Under the pieces are notes generated by a model that was given only the letters and a program-made list of their open reading frames with translations, was not told the origin of the DNA and ran no database searches. From contig JAIQFD010000003.1 of the NCBI GenBank assembly GCA_020073495.1, positions 434,001 through 498,000 on the forward strand: 64,000 bases of DNA. Reading direction: 5' to 3'. The DNA comes from Terriglobia bacterium. Lineage in GTDB: Bacteria > Acidobacteriota > Terriglobia > Terriglobales > Acidobacteriaceae. Position numbers and translations under genes: made by a program. Positions 9,203-16,739 of this stretch are shown here, in pieces (position 1 is the first letter of the stretch; every line of letters begins with the position of its first letter).

Positions 9203-10228
9203 ATGTCTCAGATGCGCAAGGACATCTTTACAGGCGGCTGGGTAATAGTGGCCGAGACCGATACCGTACGACCGTCGGATTTTCACTTCAAGCGATTCAC
9301 CAGGGGCACTACTTTTTGTCCGTTCTGCGAAACCAACGAAGCTTCCACCCCGCCCGAAGTGTTCGCCATTCGCCGTCCTGGATTTCCCGCCAACGGACCA
9401 GGATGGTCGGTCCGGGTAGTATCGAATTCGCTGCCGCGCCTGAGGATCGAGGGTGATCTAGGGCGGCGCCCGCAAGGCTTCCACGACTTGATGAACGGCA
9501 TCGGAGCGGACGAGGTCATAGCGGAAACGCCCCGGCATGACCGGAGCCTCGGCGAACTGGAGGTCCCGGACGTAGCCAACGTCGTCCGAGCCTGGGCGGC
9601 CCGCATCGTCGACCTCGAAAGGGACGAACGGATGCGCTACGTGTTGATTTTCAAGAACCACGGTGAGGAAGCCGGTGCGCACACCATCACTCATTCCATT
9701 TCGCAGCTCATGGCCCTGCCCGTGACGCCGCGTGCCATCAAGACGAAGCTGATGGTAGCCCGCGATTACTACGTCATGAAAGAGCGATGTATCTACTGCG
9801 ACGTCTTGCAGCAGGAACTGGCGGATCGTCGCCGCCTGATCGCGGAGAACGGCGATTTTGTGGCTCTCACTCCCTTCGCCTCGCGCTCTCCCTTCGAGAT
9901 GGGGATTTTCCCGAAATTCCACAGCAGCGCGTTCAGCCGGATCGATGCTTCTCAGATTGACAATCTCGCGAGCATCTTGCGCGAGGTTCTGCAAAAATTG
10001 GATCAGACCCTGGGTGGGGCGCCCTACAATCTTGCACTCCAGGACCGGCCCTTTCTCCGTCCCAGAAAAGGCTACTGGAAAAGCATCGAAGAGGACTTCC
10101 ACTGGCATCTCCAGATCTTGCCGCAGATCGTGCGCACCACCGGATTCGAGCGGGCCTCCTGGTTCTTCTACAATCCGGTACCGCCAGAAGTTGCCGCCCG
10201 ATGCCTTACCCCCTACGAGCGGACCTGA
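9203..10228 (+). CDS. Galactose-1-phosphate uridylyltransferase-like protein with altered active site
   Basis: A 341-residue HIT-superfamily protein of the GalT/DUF4931 type. Two Cys pairs for metal binding are visible: FCPFC near residue 39 and RCIYC near 196. The active-site region reads AGAHTITHSISQLMALP. Where GalT enzymes carry His-Pro-His-x-Gln, with the second His forming the nucleotidylated intermediate, this protein has His164-Ser-Ile166-Ser-Gln168. The nucleophile is therefore replaced by Ile. The start ATG 9203 follows GAGGCGG; an in-frame ATG at 9158 lies upstream without a clear site. It may bind nucleotide sugars without the classical reaction, or use another residue. Confidence 0.75.
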   Translation: MSQMRKDIFTGGWVIVAETDTVRPSDFHFKRFTRGTTFCPFCETNEASTPPEVFAIRRPGFPANGPGWSVRVVSNSLPRLRIEGDLGRRPQGFHDLMNGIGADEVIAETPRHDRSLGELEVPDVANVVRAWAARIVDLERDERMRYVLIFKNHGEEAGAHTITHSISQLMALPVTPRAIKTKLMVARDYYVMKERCIYCDVLQQELADRRRLIAENGDFVALTPFASRSPFEMGIFPKFHSSAFSRIDASQIDNLASILREVLQKLDQTLGGAPYNLALQDRPFLRPRKGYWKSIEEDFHWHLQILPQIVRTTGFERASWFFYNPVPPEVAARCLTPYERT

Positions 10229-10527
10229 GACAGCAATCGCCGATGCAGACTAACGGTGGAGTGTTCACGCAACGACCCCTCTCGTGATTCAGGAGTTGAT
10301 AAGGGGAGCTTGTGGCCTCCTTGGACTCTGACCACCAACGTCGGCAGGGAGGTTGGGTCGATGAATCACGGGCGTCTCGCGGAGGTGCTCTGAAGGCTGT
10401 TTCACTTCCACCGGAATCCACGGCCGGCGTCACCGTAATGTGTAATGTGCAGGAGGCGATGGCTCGAGTAGCACCTCGGGCGAAAGGCATGTCCGACAGT
10501 TCCTATGGTTTCTCTAGCCGTGGTGGA
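10229..10527. other. Intergenic region downstream of the truncated radical SAM gene
   Basis: Nearly 300 bases between two genes whose 3' ends converge. The missing C-terminal part of the radical SAM gene would be expected here, but no matching coding sequence was recognised in any frame. No hairpin terminator was identified. Confidence 0.3.
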
Positions 10528-10830
10528 TCATGTAGCAGTCGCGCTCGGGGTCATCGGGGTGTGGACGCCGGAGTCGTGCGCAATCTGAACCAGCTCGAAG
10601 ATGTCGGGACGCTTCAGCGGGTCGCCGCCGGTGAGGACGAGGACGGGCACTCGCATCTCGGCGATCTGGTCGATGAGTCTCTTCGCCTCGTCGGTCGAAA
10701 GCTCGAAGGGGTTGCGCGTCGGCTGGGCGCAGGCGCGGCAGTGGACGCAGGCGAGGTCGCACGCCTGCGCTGTCTCCCAAATGACGATGTAGGGCCGTTC
10801 GTTGAAGTCCAGCTTCCCGGTCGGCTGCAT
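10528..10830 (-). pseudogene. Truncated radical SAM protein (N-terminal third only)
   Basis: The 100-residue frame opens with MQPTGKLDFNERPYIVIWET and carries the iron-sulfur motif CDLACVHC, then the SAM-binding LTGGDPLKRPD block. It stops right after HTPMTPSATAT, a point where full-length relatives (MoaA/PqqE-like, TIGR04053-like, about 350-400 residues) continue through the rest of the barrel and a C-terminal Cys domain. A TGA follows directly and the neighbouring frame also ends within a few codons, so this looks like a deletion remnant rather than a simple frameshift. A dyad operator at 10882-10897 lies 59 bases before its start, so the remnant may still be transcribed with the stress regulon. 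Confidence 0.7.
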
Positions 10831-10881
10831 CGGCCATCTTTGGTGTGCGAACTCATTCCAGCATCACCGGAGGGCCCGCCC

Positions 10882-10897
10882 TATGACCTATGTCACA
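10882..10897. promoter_or_regulatory. Crp-type dyad operator, site 1
   Basis: The sequence TATGAC-CTAT-GTCACA is a near-perfect 16-bp dyad. It fits the Crp half-site spacing TGTGA-N6-TCACA. It lies 59 bases (centre to start codon) before the truncated radical SAM gene on the minus strand and shares the divergent intergenic region with site 2. Confidence 0.6.
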
Positions 10898-10925
10898 GGC
10901 GCCGATTTTGTGGATTTTCGCGAGG

Positions 10926-10941
10926 TGTGACCGAAGTCATA
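10926..10941. promoter_or_regulatory. Crp-type dyad operator, site 2
   Basis: TGTGAC-CGAA-GTCATA, centred about 55 bases before the ATG of the NnrS-like gene. This position would put an activated transcription start about 14 bases before that ATG, just ahead of its GGAGGA site. Confidence 0.6.
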
Positions 10942-10988
10942 CCCGGCCGTGAACTCCGACCGTAGGCTTGCAGCATACGGAGGAAGTC

Positions 10989-12551
10989 ATGGTCATCACC
11001 GAGGACACCAGCGTAGCTGAAGTGGTGAAGGCGGTCCCGACCGCACGGCGCGTGTTCGACAAGCACGGGCTGCACGGCTGCGGCGGAGCGAACGGCCCCA
11101 ACGAACCGCTCTCGTTCTTCGCCGCCGTCCACCAGGTTGACCTTTCGGGCCTGCTGGAAGAACTCAATGCCGAGGCAACGCACCCGACGAGGGAAGAGCG
11201 CTACGTCTACCAGGAATCTTTGGAAGACTTCATTTACCGGCGGTTCTTCAAGGCCGGAATTGCGATCGTGCTGACCGTGGGCGCGCTGTGGGGTGCGGTG
11301 AACCTGGCGCAGATCGCGATCGGCAAGAGCTTCCTGCAACTGCACCTGGTGCAGTCCATCCACGCGCATGCGCACGCCATGATCTTCGGCTGGGTGGGAT
11401 TGTTCGTGATGGGCTTTGCCTACCAGAGCTTTCCGCGCTTCAAGAACACGAAGCTGTGGCGCCCGGACTTGGCGAATCTGTCGTTCTACCTGATGATCGC
11501 GGGCATCATCGCGCGCATGTCGGCGGAACTGCTGATCGAGACCGGCTCGGGGCTGGCGCTGGGGTTCTTCTCCGGCGCAGTGGAACTGATCGCGATCCTG
11601 CTCTTCCTGACCGTGCTCTACAAGACGGCCTGCAACTCCATCGAGCCGCACAATCCGTACGAGAAGTTCATCGCGGGGTCCTTTCTTTGGTTCTTCGTGC
11701 AGGCGCTGGTGAGCGATTTCTTCTTCTTCGCCAAGGCGACTGCGATCGGGCACCAGCAACTGATCCGCCGCATCGCCCTGATCGATGGTCCGCTGCGCGA
11801 CATCCAGTTGCTGGGATTCGTGGCGCTGATCATCGCGGGGGTGAGCCAGCGCTTCGTGCCGCTGGTGTACGGCCTGAAGCGGCCGAAGAAGGATCGCCAG
11901 TCGCTGATCTTCGCGGTCATGAACGTCGCGCTGGTGCTGAACGTCATCAGCTACGTCGCGGTGCTGACCACCGGCAACCTGGCGTGGGGCATCGGTCTGG
12001 AAATCGCCTACCTGCTGATGCCGCTGTGGGCGGTGCTGCTCGCCATCCAATTGGGCGTGTTCAGCAAGCCGACGCAGCCGGACCGCACCTTCAAGTTCAT
12101 CCGCGCCGCGTATGTGTGGCTGATCATTGCCAATACCATGATGCCGTTCTTCCTGGTGTACGGCATCCTCACGCACCAGGGCTTCGCGCACGCCTACATG
12201 GGCGCGCACCGGCACGCGTTCACCGTCGGTTTCATCAGCATGATGATTATGGGCGTGGCGGGGCGAGTGGCGCCGATCCTGGCGGGTGTGGATGCGCGCA
12301 AGCTGTCGAGCCTGTGGGGTCCGTTCTTCCTTATTATGGTCGGTTGCAGCGGCCGGGTCGGGCTCCAGATCGCGACCGACTTTTGGCCCAACGTAGCCTA
12401 TCCGCTGGTGGGGCTGACCGGCTTCATCGAAGTCACCGCGCTGGCGTGGTGGGGCATCGGGCTGTGGCGCGTGATGAACGCTTCGCGGACCGAGCGGGCC
12501 AACGTGCTGGGGATGCCCACGCCGGCCTCACCTCTCCCTATCCTGCAATAA
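10989..12551 (+). CDS. NnrS-like polytopic membrane protein with N-terminal ScdA_N/DUF1858-like domain
   Basis: The 520-residue protein joins a small cytoplasmic N-terminal domain to about twelve membrane segments. The N-terminal part (VAEVVKAVPTARRVFDKHGL, then HGCGG) matches the ScdA_N/DUF1858 helical domain found on iron-sulfur repair proteins. The membrane part has the NnrS pattern of conserved His: SIHAHAHAMIFGWVG early, and AHRHAFTVGFISMMIMGVAG late. NnrS proteins bind heme and copper and protect cells from nitrosative stress; a distant cbb3 oxidase subunit I relationship is the main alternative. Start ATG 10989 has GGAGGA five bases upstream; a TTG at 10968 is in frame. A hairpin terminator follows at 12567. 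Confidence 0.8.
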   Translation: MVITEDTSVAEVVKAVPTARRVFDKHGLHGCGGANGPNEPLSFFAAVHQVDLSGLLEELNAEATHPTREERYVYQESLEDFIYRRFFKAGIAIVLTVGALWGAVNLAQIAIGKSFLQLHLVQSIHAHAHAMIFGWVGLFVMGFAYQSFPRFKNTKLWRPDLANLSFYLMIAGIIARMSAELLIETGSGLALGFFSGAVELIAILLFLTVLYKTACNSIEPHNPYEKFIAGSFLWFFVQALVSDFFFFAKATAIGHQQLIRRIALIDGPLRDIQLLGFVALIIAGVSQRFVPLVYGLKRPKKDRQSLIFAVMNVALVLNVISYVAVLTTGNLAWGIGLEIAYLLMPLWAVLLAIQLGVFSKPTQPDRTFKFIRAAYVWLIIANTMMPFFLVYGILTHQGFAHAYMGAHRHAFTVGFISMMIMGVAGRVAPILAGVDARKLSSLWGPFFLIMVGCSGRVGLQIATDFWPNVAYPLVGLTGFIEVTALAWWGIGLWRVMNASRTERANVLGMPTPASPLPILQ

Positions 12552-12566
12552 GATTCCTCCTGATAC

Positions 12567-12590
12567 GGGCCGCGCACGCGGCCCTTTTTT
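12567..12590 (+). terminator. Rho-independent terminator
   Basis: A 7-bp GC stem (GGGCCGC/GCGGCCC) with a four-base loop is followed by six T residues. It sits 15 bases after the NnrS-like stop codon and should separate it from the regulator gene. Confidence 0.85.
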
Positions 12591-12621
12591 GCCGGCGCCG
12601 CCTCGCCATTACAATAGCCCT

Positions 12622-13323
12622 ATGCCCGACACCAAAGCCGGACGCGCCACGGTCCTGGCGCGCGTCCCGTTATTCTCGGATCTCTCCGAGACAGAGCTGA
12701 TGTTCCTTTCCGATCGTGCGGTGACCAAGCGCTACGCGGAAGGCGAGCTGATCTTCACCGAAGGCGACCCCTGCTCCGGGTTGTACATCATCGAATCGGG
12801 CGACGTGCGCATCTTCAAGACGTCGGCCGGGGGTCGTGAGCAGGTTCTGACCGTGGAGCGGGCCGGCAACTCCATCGCCGAGCTGCCCGTGTTCGACGGC
12901 GGGGCTTACCCGGCGTCGGCGTCGGCGGCCAGCGACGCGGCCATCCTGTTCATCAGCCGCAACGATTTCCGCGCCCTCTGCCTGGAGCACCCGGAGGTCG
13001 CACTGAAAGTGCTGCGCATGGTCGGCCTGCGCCTGCGTCGGCTGGTCAACATCATCGAGGAGCTTTCCTTCACCACGGTGCGGCACCGGCTGGCCGCGTT
13101 GCTCATGCGCTTCGCCCGCGAGGCCGGCCACCGCTCCGGCCGGGCCCAATTCACGCTCAAGGCCAATAATCAGGAGTTGGCCTCTCAGATCGGCACCGTC
13201 CGCGAGCTGGTGTCGAGGAACCTCAGCCGCTTCCAGGCCGAAGGCCTCATCCAGATGGACGGGAAGAACATCACCATCCCGGACATCGCCAAACTGGAAG
13301 CGGAGATCCGCAGCGAAGAGTAA
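12622..13323 (+). CDS. Crp/Fnr-family transcriptional regulator
   Basis: A 233-residue cytoplasmic regulator. The cyclic-nucleotide-like effector domain occupies roughly residues 10-130 (YAEGELIFTEGDPCSGLYII, GDVRIFK). A long dimerisation helix and a winged HTH follow (NNQELASQIGTVRELVSRNLS). The recognition helix carries Arg-Glu-x-x-Ser-Arg, matching the Crp pattern (Arg180, Glu181, Arg185) that reads TGTGA. The FNR-type N-terminal Cys cluster is missing, so oxygen sensing through [4Fe-4S] is unlikely; heme or nucleotide sensing is possible. It lies between an NnrS-like and a RIC gene, both preceded by TGTGA-type dyads, and is the best candidate to bind them. Confidence 0.88.
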   Translation: MPDTKAGRATVLARVPLFSDLSETELMFLSDRAVTKRYAEGELIFTEGDPCSGLYIIESGDVRIFKTSAGGREQVLTVERAGNSIAELPVFDGGAYPASASAASDAAILFISRNDFRALCLEHPEVALKVLRMVGLRLRRLVNIIEELSFTTVRHRLAALLMRFAREAGHRSGRAQFTLKANNQELASQIGTVRELVSRNLSRFQAEGLIQMDGKNITIPDIAKLEAEIRSEE

Positions 13324-13346
13324 GCCTGCGACCTGATATTCCGGCC

Positions 13347-13362
13347 TGTGACATAAGTCATG
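13347..13362. promoter_or_regulatory. Crp-type dyad operator, site 3
   Basis: TGTGAC-ATAA-GTCATG. It lies 24 bases after the regulator stop codon and upstream of the iron-sulfur repair gene, centred 176 bases before ATG 13531 but only 53 bases before an alternative ATG at 13408. Confidence 0.6.
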
Positions 13363-13530
13363 GTCTGCCGTCATACCCGCCTGTAGCCTCGGTCTCAGGA
13401 GTTGACGATGGGGCCGAAATCAGTGCGGGTCCTGCTGGCCGAGCACAAGGAAGCCAAGAAGATCCTGGCGGAATTGGGATCGTTGCTGCCGTCCTCCGAG
13501 ATTCTTCAGTCAGAGAGAAGGAAGGAAACC

Positions 13531-14235
13531 ATGCCAATCACCGCTAGCAAGACCGTCCGCGAGCTGGCCGTCGAAGTGCCCAATGCCACCCGGGTGTTCG
13601 AAAAGCTGGGCATCGACTACTGTTGCGGAGGACACAAGTCGCTGGAAGAGGCCTGCGCGACGGCGAACACGTCCATCGACCGTGTCCTGCTCGCGCTGGA
13701 GCAGGGTGTGGACGCGGCTGTCCCTGCTGCCGAGCGCGACTGGAACGCTGCCCCGCTGAGCGCGCTGGTGGACCATATCGTTGACGAGCACCACGCCTAC
13801 GTGAAAAGCGAAGTACCGCGGCTCCAGGCGCTGATCGCCAAGGTAGTCGGGGTGCACGGCAAGAACCATCCCGAACTGGAGCAGGTGCAGGTTGCGTTCG
13901 GCGAGCTGGGCAATGAGCTCGCCGCGCACATGATGAAGGAAGAGCAGATCCTGTTTCCCTTCGTGAAGCAGATGTCGAGCGGCAAAGGCTGCGGGCCGTC
14001 GTGCTTCGGCACCGTGCAGAACCCCATCCGGGTCATGATGATGGAGCACGACGGGGCGGGGGAGAAGCTGCGCGAGATGCGCCAGGCAACCCAAAACTAC
14101 ACGCTTCCGCAGGACTCCTGCTTCAGCTATGGCACGCTGTTCAGCGCGCTGGTGGAATTTGAGCAGGACCTGCACCAGCACATCCACCTGGAGAACAACA
14201 TCCTGTTCCCGAGGGCGATCGCGCTAGAGCGGTAG
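13531..14235 (+). CDS. ric: Iron-sulfur cluster repair di-iron protein (RIC; YtfE/ScdA family)
   Basis: A 234-residue protein of the RIC family, which repairs iron-sulfur clusters damaged by nitric oxide or peroxide. The N-terminal ScdA_N domain ends in the typical DYCCGGHKSLEEAC. The C-terminal hemerythrin-like four-helix bundle supplies di-iron ligands: HIVDEHH, HMMKEEQILFPF, MMEHDGAG and HIHLENNILFPRA. ATG 13531 has AAGGAAGG upstream and gives the usual family length. An in-frame ATG at 13408 has an equally good AGGAG site and would add 41 residues (VRVLLAEHKEAKKILAEL...), so two forms are possible. A Crp-type dyad lies upstream, which fits control by the neighbouring regulator. Confidence 0.9.
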   Translation: MPITASKTVRELAVEVPNATRVFEKLGIDYCCGGHKSLEEACATANTSIDRVLLALEQGVDAAVPAAERDWNAAPLSALVDHIVDEHHAYVKSEVPRLQALIAKVVGVHGKNHPELEQVQVAFGELGNELAAHMMKEEQILFPFVKQMSSGKGCGPSCFGTVQNPIRVMMMEHDGAGEKLREMRQATQNYTLPQDSCFSYGTLFSALVEFEQDLHQHIHLENNILFPRAIALER

Positions 14236-14332
14236 TCCAACAGGGTTGCAAGCGGCATCCGAGGGGGCAATGCTGCCAGCAGACTTCACCCCTGCGCCGC
14301 CGCACCTTTCTGGTCAAGCCTTTCCGGACAGG

Positions 14333-14968
14333 TCAGTGAGGCGACGTCAGTTCTTCAGCACGCGTTTTCAGGAAGCGCACGAGCAGGGACAAGAGGAGCG
14401 GGAAAGCCGGAGCGCCTGTGCGAGCAAGCTTCTGGTGTGCGCCAGAGATCCAATTCAAGAGATGCCGTTCGAGGAACTCAGCTTCGGCGCGAGCCAGCGA
14501 GGTCCTGGTGTCTTCTTCCGATGCGTGCTGAGCGGTGTAGCGGACGGCAGCAAGGAATTCCAGTTGCGTGACGAGGTAGTCCGGGACAGCTTGGGACGGA
14601 TCTGAGCGAAGCCCGAGAACCTCGTAGAAGCAGGCGTTCTCCAGCGCGATCTCCTGGGCTGGCCTGGTCTTGTCGTGAGCGGATTCGAAGAGAGCGACGG
14701 GCGGCTCGGGAATGCCGACATCGAAGAGCGCGATGTAGGCTGACTCGTACTCCTCGTAACTGGAAAACCATTTGAAGTCGGGGCATGCGCCTTCACATTC
14801 CAGCAGTTCCCACAAGCTGCGCAGAGCGGCGGGCGTTTCCGGCTGGGCGAGGAATTGAAAGCACCGAGGCGAAGGAGGCGCGAACAGGAAGGCAAAGAGC
14901 CGGTACAGATCTGTATCCGTCCAATCGAACGCGCGTAACGGGCTTTCGGCAACATCAGCAGTAGACAT
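14333..14968 (-). CDS. TorD/NarJ-type molybdoenzyme assembly chaperone
   Basis: A 211-residue, all-helical cytoplasmic chaperone of the TorD family. It would hold the catalytic subunit until cofactor insertion and Tat export. The pattern LYRLFAFLFAPPSP near the start and the loop segment EPPVALFESAH are typical. It is the last gene of the eight-gene minus-strand operon, 18 bases after the gamma-subunit gene, with GGAAGGA before its ATG. The position after the gamma subunit is the same as ebdD in the ethylbenzene dehydrogenase operon. No defect is visible. Confidence 0.82.
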   Translation of the reverse strand: MSTADVAESPLRAFDWTDTDLYRLFAFLFAPPSPRCFQFLAQPETPAALRSLWELLECEGACPDFKWFSSYEEYESAYIALFDVGIPEPPVALFESAHDKTRPAQEIALENACFYEVLGLRSDPSQAVPDYLVTQLEFLAAVRYTAQHASEEDTRTSLARAEAEFLERHLLNWISGAHQKLARTGAPAFPLLLSLLVRFLKTRAEELTSPH

Positions 14969-14986
14969 TGAATCCTTCCTGCTCGT

Positions 14987-15718
14987 TTATTCCAGCACCT
15001 GCCAGACGGAAAAGTACTTTCTGCCGTCGCGGTCCTTCTGGCTGCCATTCCAGACGGCGAAGGCTACCGGTGTGCCCGCCGGAAGGTCGGGCAGTTCGAA
15101 CGTGACGGTCCATTGCCCGCGGTCGTAGTTGCCGGACGCGGGGAATCCTTGACCGGTGCGGCGAGTGGTTCCGCGGCCTTGCGCCTGCATCAACATGGCG
15201 CCGCGGGCTGAATTCCAGTAGTAGATCTCGACCGGATCTTCGGCATCGCCCATCTGCAGCGAAGGCGCAGCGGTGCTGGTCTGATGCTTGCCGGGGAACA
15301 TGATCGCGGCGGCATCGAAGAAGCGGTCATCGGCCTCCGTGGGGACCTTGCGAAAGCGGGTCTCGGGTGGCGTGTCGGGAGGCTTTGGAAGCACCGCGGC
15401 GTCATTGGTCGCGTCACGCCACGATAGCTGTACGACCAGTCTGCCGGCGGCGCGGGCGGCGCGCACTTCCACTATCGACAATTCGGGGGTCGAGGGCTCG
15501 TCGGTATCGAAGAGAGGCGGGGTCCGGTTCAGGCCGACACGCTTGGCAGGGAACTGGCTCCACCTCGCCGGCGCAGCTGCCAGCAGGTCCTCCGCCTTGC
15601 CTGCAAAGGTTTCGACCGGTACGGATTGGCCCGCGCTCTGCTTTGCGCCTCCCTGGGCCGAAGAGCAGGCAGAGGAGAGTGCAATCAGGATCAGGATGGC
15701 GCAGTGACGGATTCGCAT
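14987..15718 (-). CDS. Gamma subunit of type II DMSO reductase-family enzyme, heme b lipoprotein (EbdC-like)
   Basis: The 243-residue protein has a lipoprotein signal (ALSSAC lipobox near residue 18) and a beta-rich domain like the heme-binding gamma subunits of ethylbenzene dehydrogenase, selenate reductase, chlorate reductase and dimethylsulfide dehydrogenase (PF09459 type). In those enzymes it carries one heme b between the iron-sulfur subunit and an outside electron partner. Blocks such as VQLSWRDAT and RGQWTVTFELPDLPAGTP fit this family. Its gene starts 8 bases after the beta subunit gene with an AGGAG site. Export by lipoprotein signal places the enzyme outside the cytoplasmic membrane. 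Heme ligands were not assigned. Confidence 0.8.
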   Translation of the reverse strand: MRIRHCAILILIALSSACSSAQGGAKQSAGQSVPVETFAGKAEDLLAAAPARWSQFPAKRVGLNRTPPLFDTDEPSTPELSIVEVRAARAAGRLVVQLSWRDATNDAAVLPKPPDTPPETRFRKVPTEADDRFFDAAAIMFPGKHQTSTAAPSLQMGDAEDPVEIYYWNSARGAMLMQAQGRGTTRRTGQGFPASGNYDRGQWTVTFELPDLPAGTPVAFAVWNGSQKDRDGRKYFSVWQVLE

Positions 15719-15726
15719 AGTGGCTC

Positions 15727-16728
15727 CTAGAGCTGGATCTGCACGAGTTGTGGCCGGATGCGGTAACGGGTCTCGGCGTCACGGCCGATCAGGAGCTGCA
15801 ACAATTCGCTTCGGCCTCCCCTCTGGGCCAACGTCAACTCGGCTTCCAGGCGGATGATGATGTTCTTCACCTCTTCTCCGAACAAGTACACCAGGTGATC
15901 GAGCGGCAGGCGCGGATCATCGAGGATGCTCTTGCCATAATCCTCCCGCTTGGGAGGGTTGAATGGCGGCACGTAGAAGACGTTAGGCTGCGTGCCCTTC
16001 TCAGGAAAGAGCGGCAAGGCGATCTTGTGCACGAGGACGAGCTTGTGGACGGGCGATTCGGGATCGTCGAGCAAGCCGACGAACCGCAGCCGCCCCGGAC
16101 ATTGCGCGGCACAGGCATTGACCTCGCCCTTCTCCAGCCGGGGATAACAGAAGATGCATTTCTCCGATTTGCCCGTGACCTCGTTGAAATAGATCTTCTT
16201 GTACGGGCACGCCTTGATGCAGTAACGGAAGCCCTGGCAGCGATCCTGGTCGATGACCACGATCCCGTCTTCTTCGCGCTTGTAGATGGCCTTGCGAGGG
16301 CACGCCTCAAGGCACGCTGGATAAGTGCAGTGGTTGCAGATCCGCGGAAGATAAAAGAAATAATTCTCATCGGCGTTCATCCCGCCCACGTCTTCATCCC
16401 AGTTCACGCCGGACTCGGGGGCCGGGGAAGGCATAACTGGCTTGCGCTGGCCTTCGAAGAGCCGCTGCTCGTAGTCGTATTCCCATGCGTGGCCGTAGTC
16501 ATCCATGGTGGGAAGAGGGCTAGGCTGGAGTTGACCATCTTTCCATCCGCCGCCGATGCGGTCCCACTGGCGGGGATAGCCGAGCCCGGGACGCGTCTCC
16601 ACGTTGTTCCAGTACATGTACCCGGTGCCGTCCCGGTCGGTCCAGAGCTTCTTGCAGGCGATGGTGCAAGTCTGGCAGCCCAGGCACTTGTTCAGGTCCA
16701 TCACCATCGCGTATTGATGTTTCGACAT
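15727..16728 (-). CDS. Beta (iron-sulfur) subunit of type II DMSO reductase-family enzyme
   Basis: A 333-residue ferredoxin-like subunit with four Cys groups: CLGCQTCTIAC at residues 15-25, CNHCTYPACLEACP, CQGFRYCIKACPYKK, and CIFCYPRLEKG...CAAQCPG. The third group has Phe-Arg where a Cys would stand, matching the position that is Trp in NarH and EbdB and marks a [3Fe-4S] cluster. The protein would therefore hold three [4Fe-4S] and one [3Fe-4S] clusters and wire the molybdenum subunit to the gamma heme. No export signal is present, as expected if it is carried out with the Tat-exported alpha subunit. It starts 11 bases after the alpha gene with an AGGAG site. Confidence 0.9.
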   Translation of the reverse strand: MSKHQYAMVMDLNKCLGCQTCTIACKKLWTDRDGTGYMYWNNVETRPGLGYPRQWDRIGGGWKDGQLQPSPLPTMDDYGHAWEYDYEQRLFEGQRKPVMPSPAPESGVNWDEDVGGMNADENYFFYLPRICNHCTYPACLEACPRKAIYKREEDGIVVIDQDRCQGFRYCIKACPYKKIYFNEVTGKSEKCIFCYPRLEKGEVNACAAQCPGRLRFVGLLDDPESPVHKLVLVHKIALPLFPEKGTQPNVFYVPPFNPPKREDYGKSILDDPRLPLDHLVYLFGEEVKNIIIRLEAELTLAQRGGRSELLQLLIGRDAETRYRIRPQLVQIQL

Positions 16729-16739
16729 CGCGCCTCTCC

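Noticed and set aside
13402-13530. Separate small gene before ric
   Set aside because: It is in frame with ric and has no stop, so it is an alternative N-terminal extension and not a separate gene.
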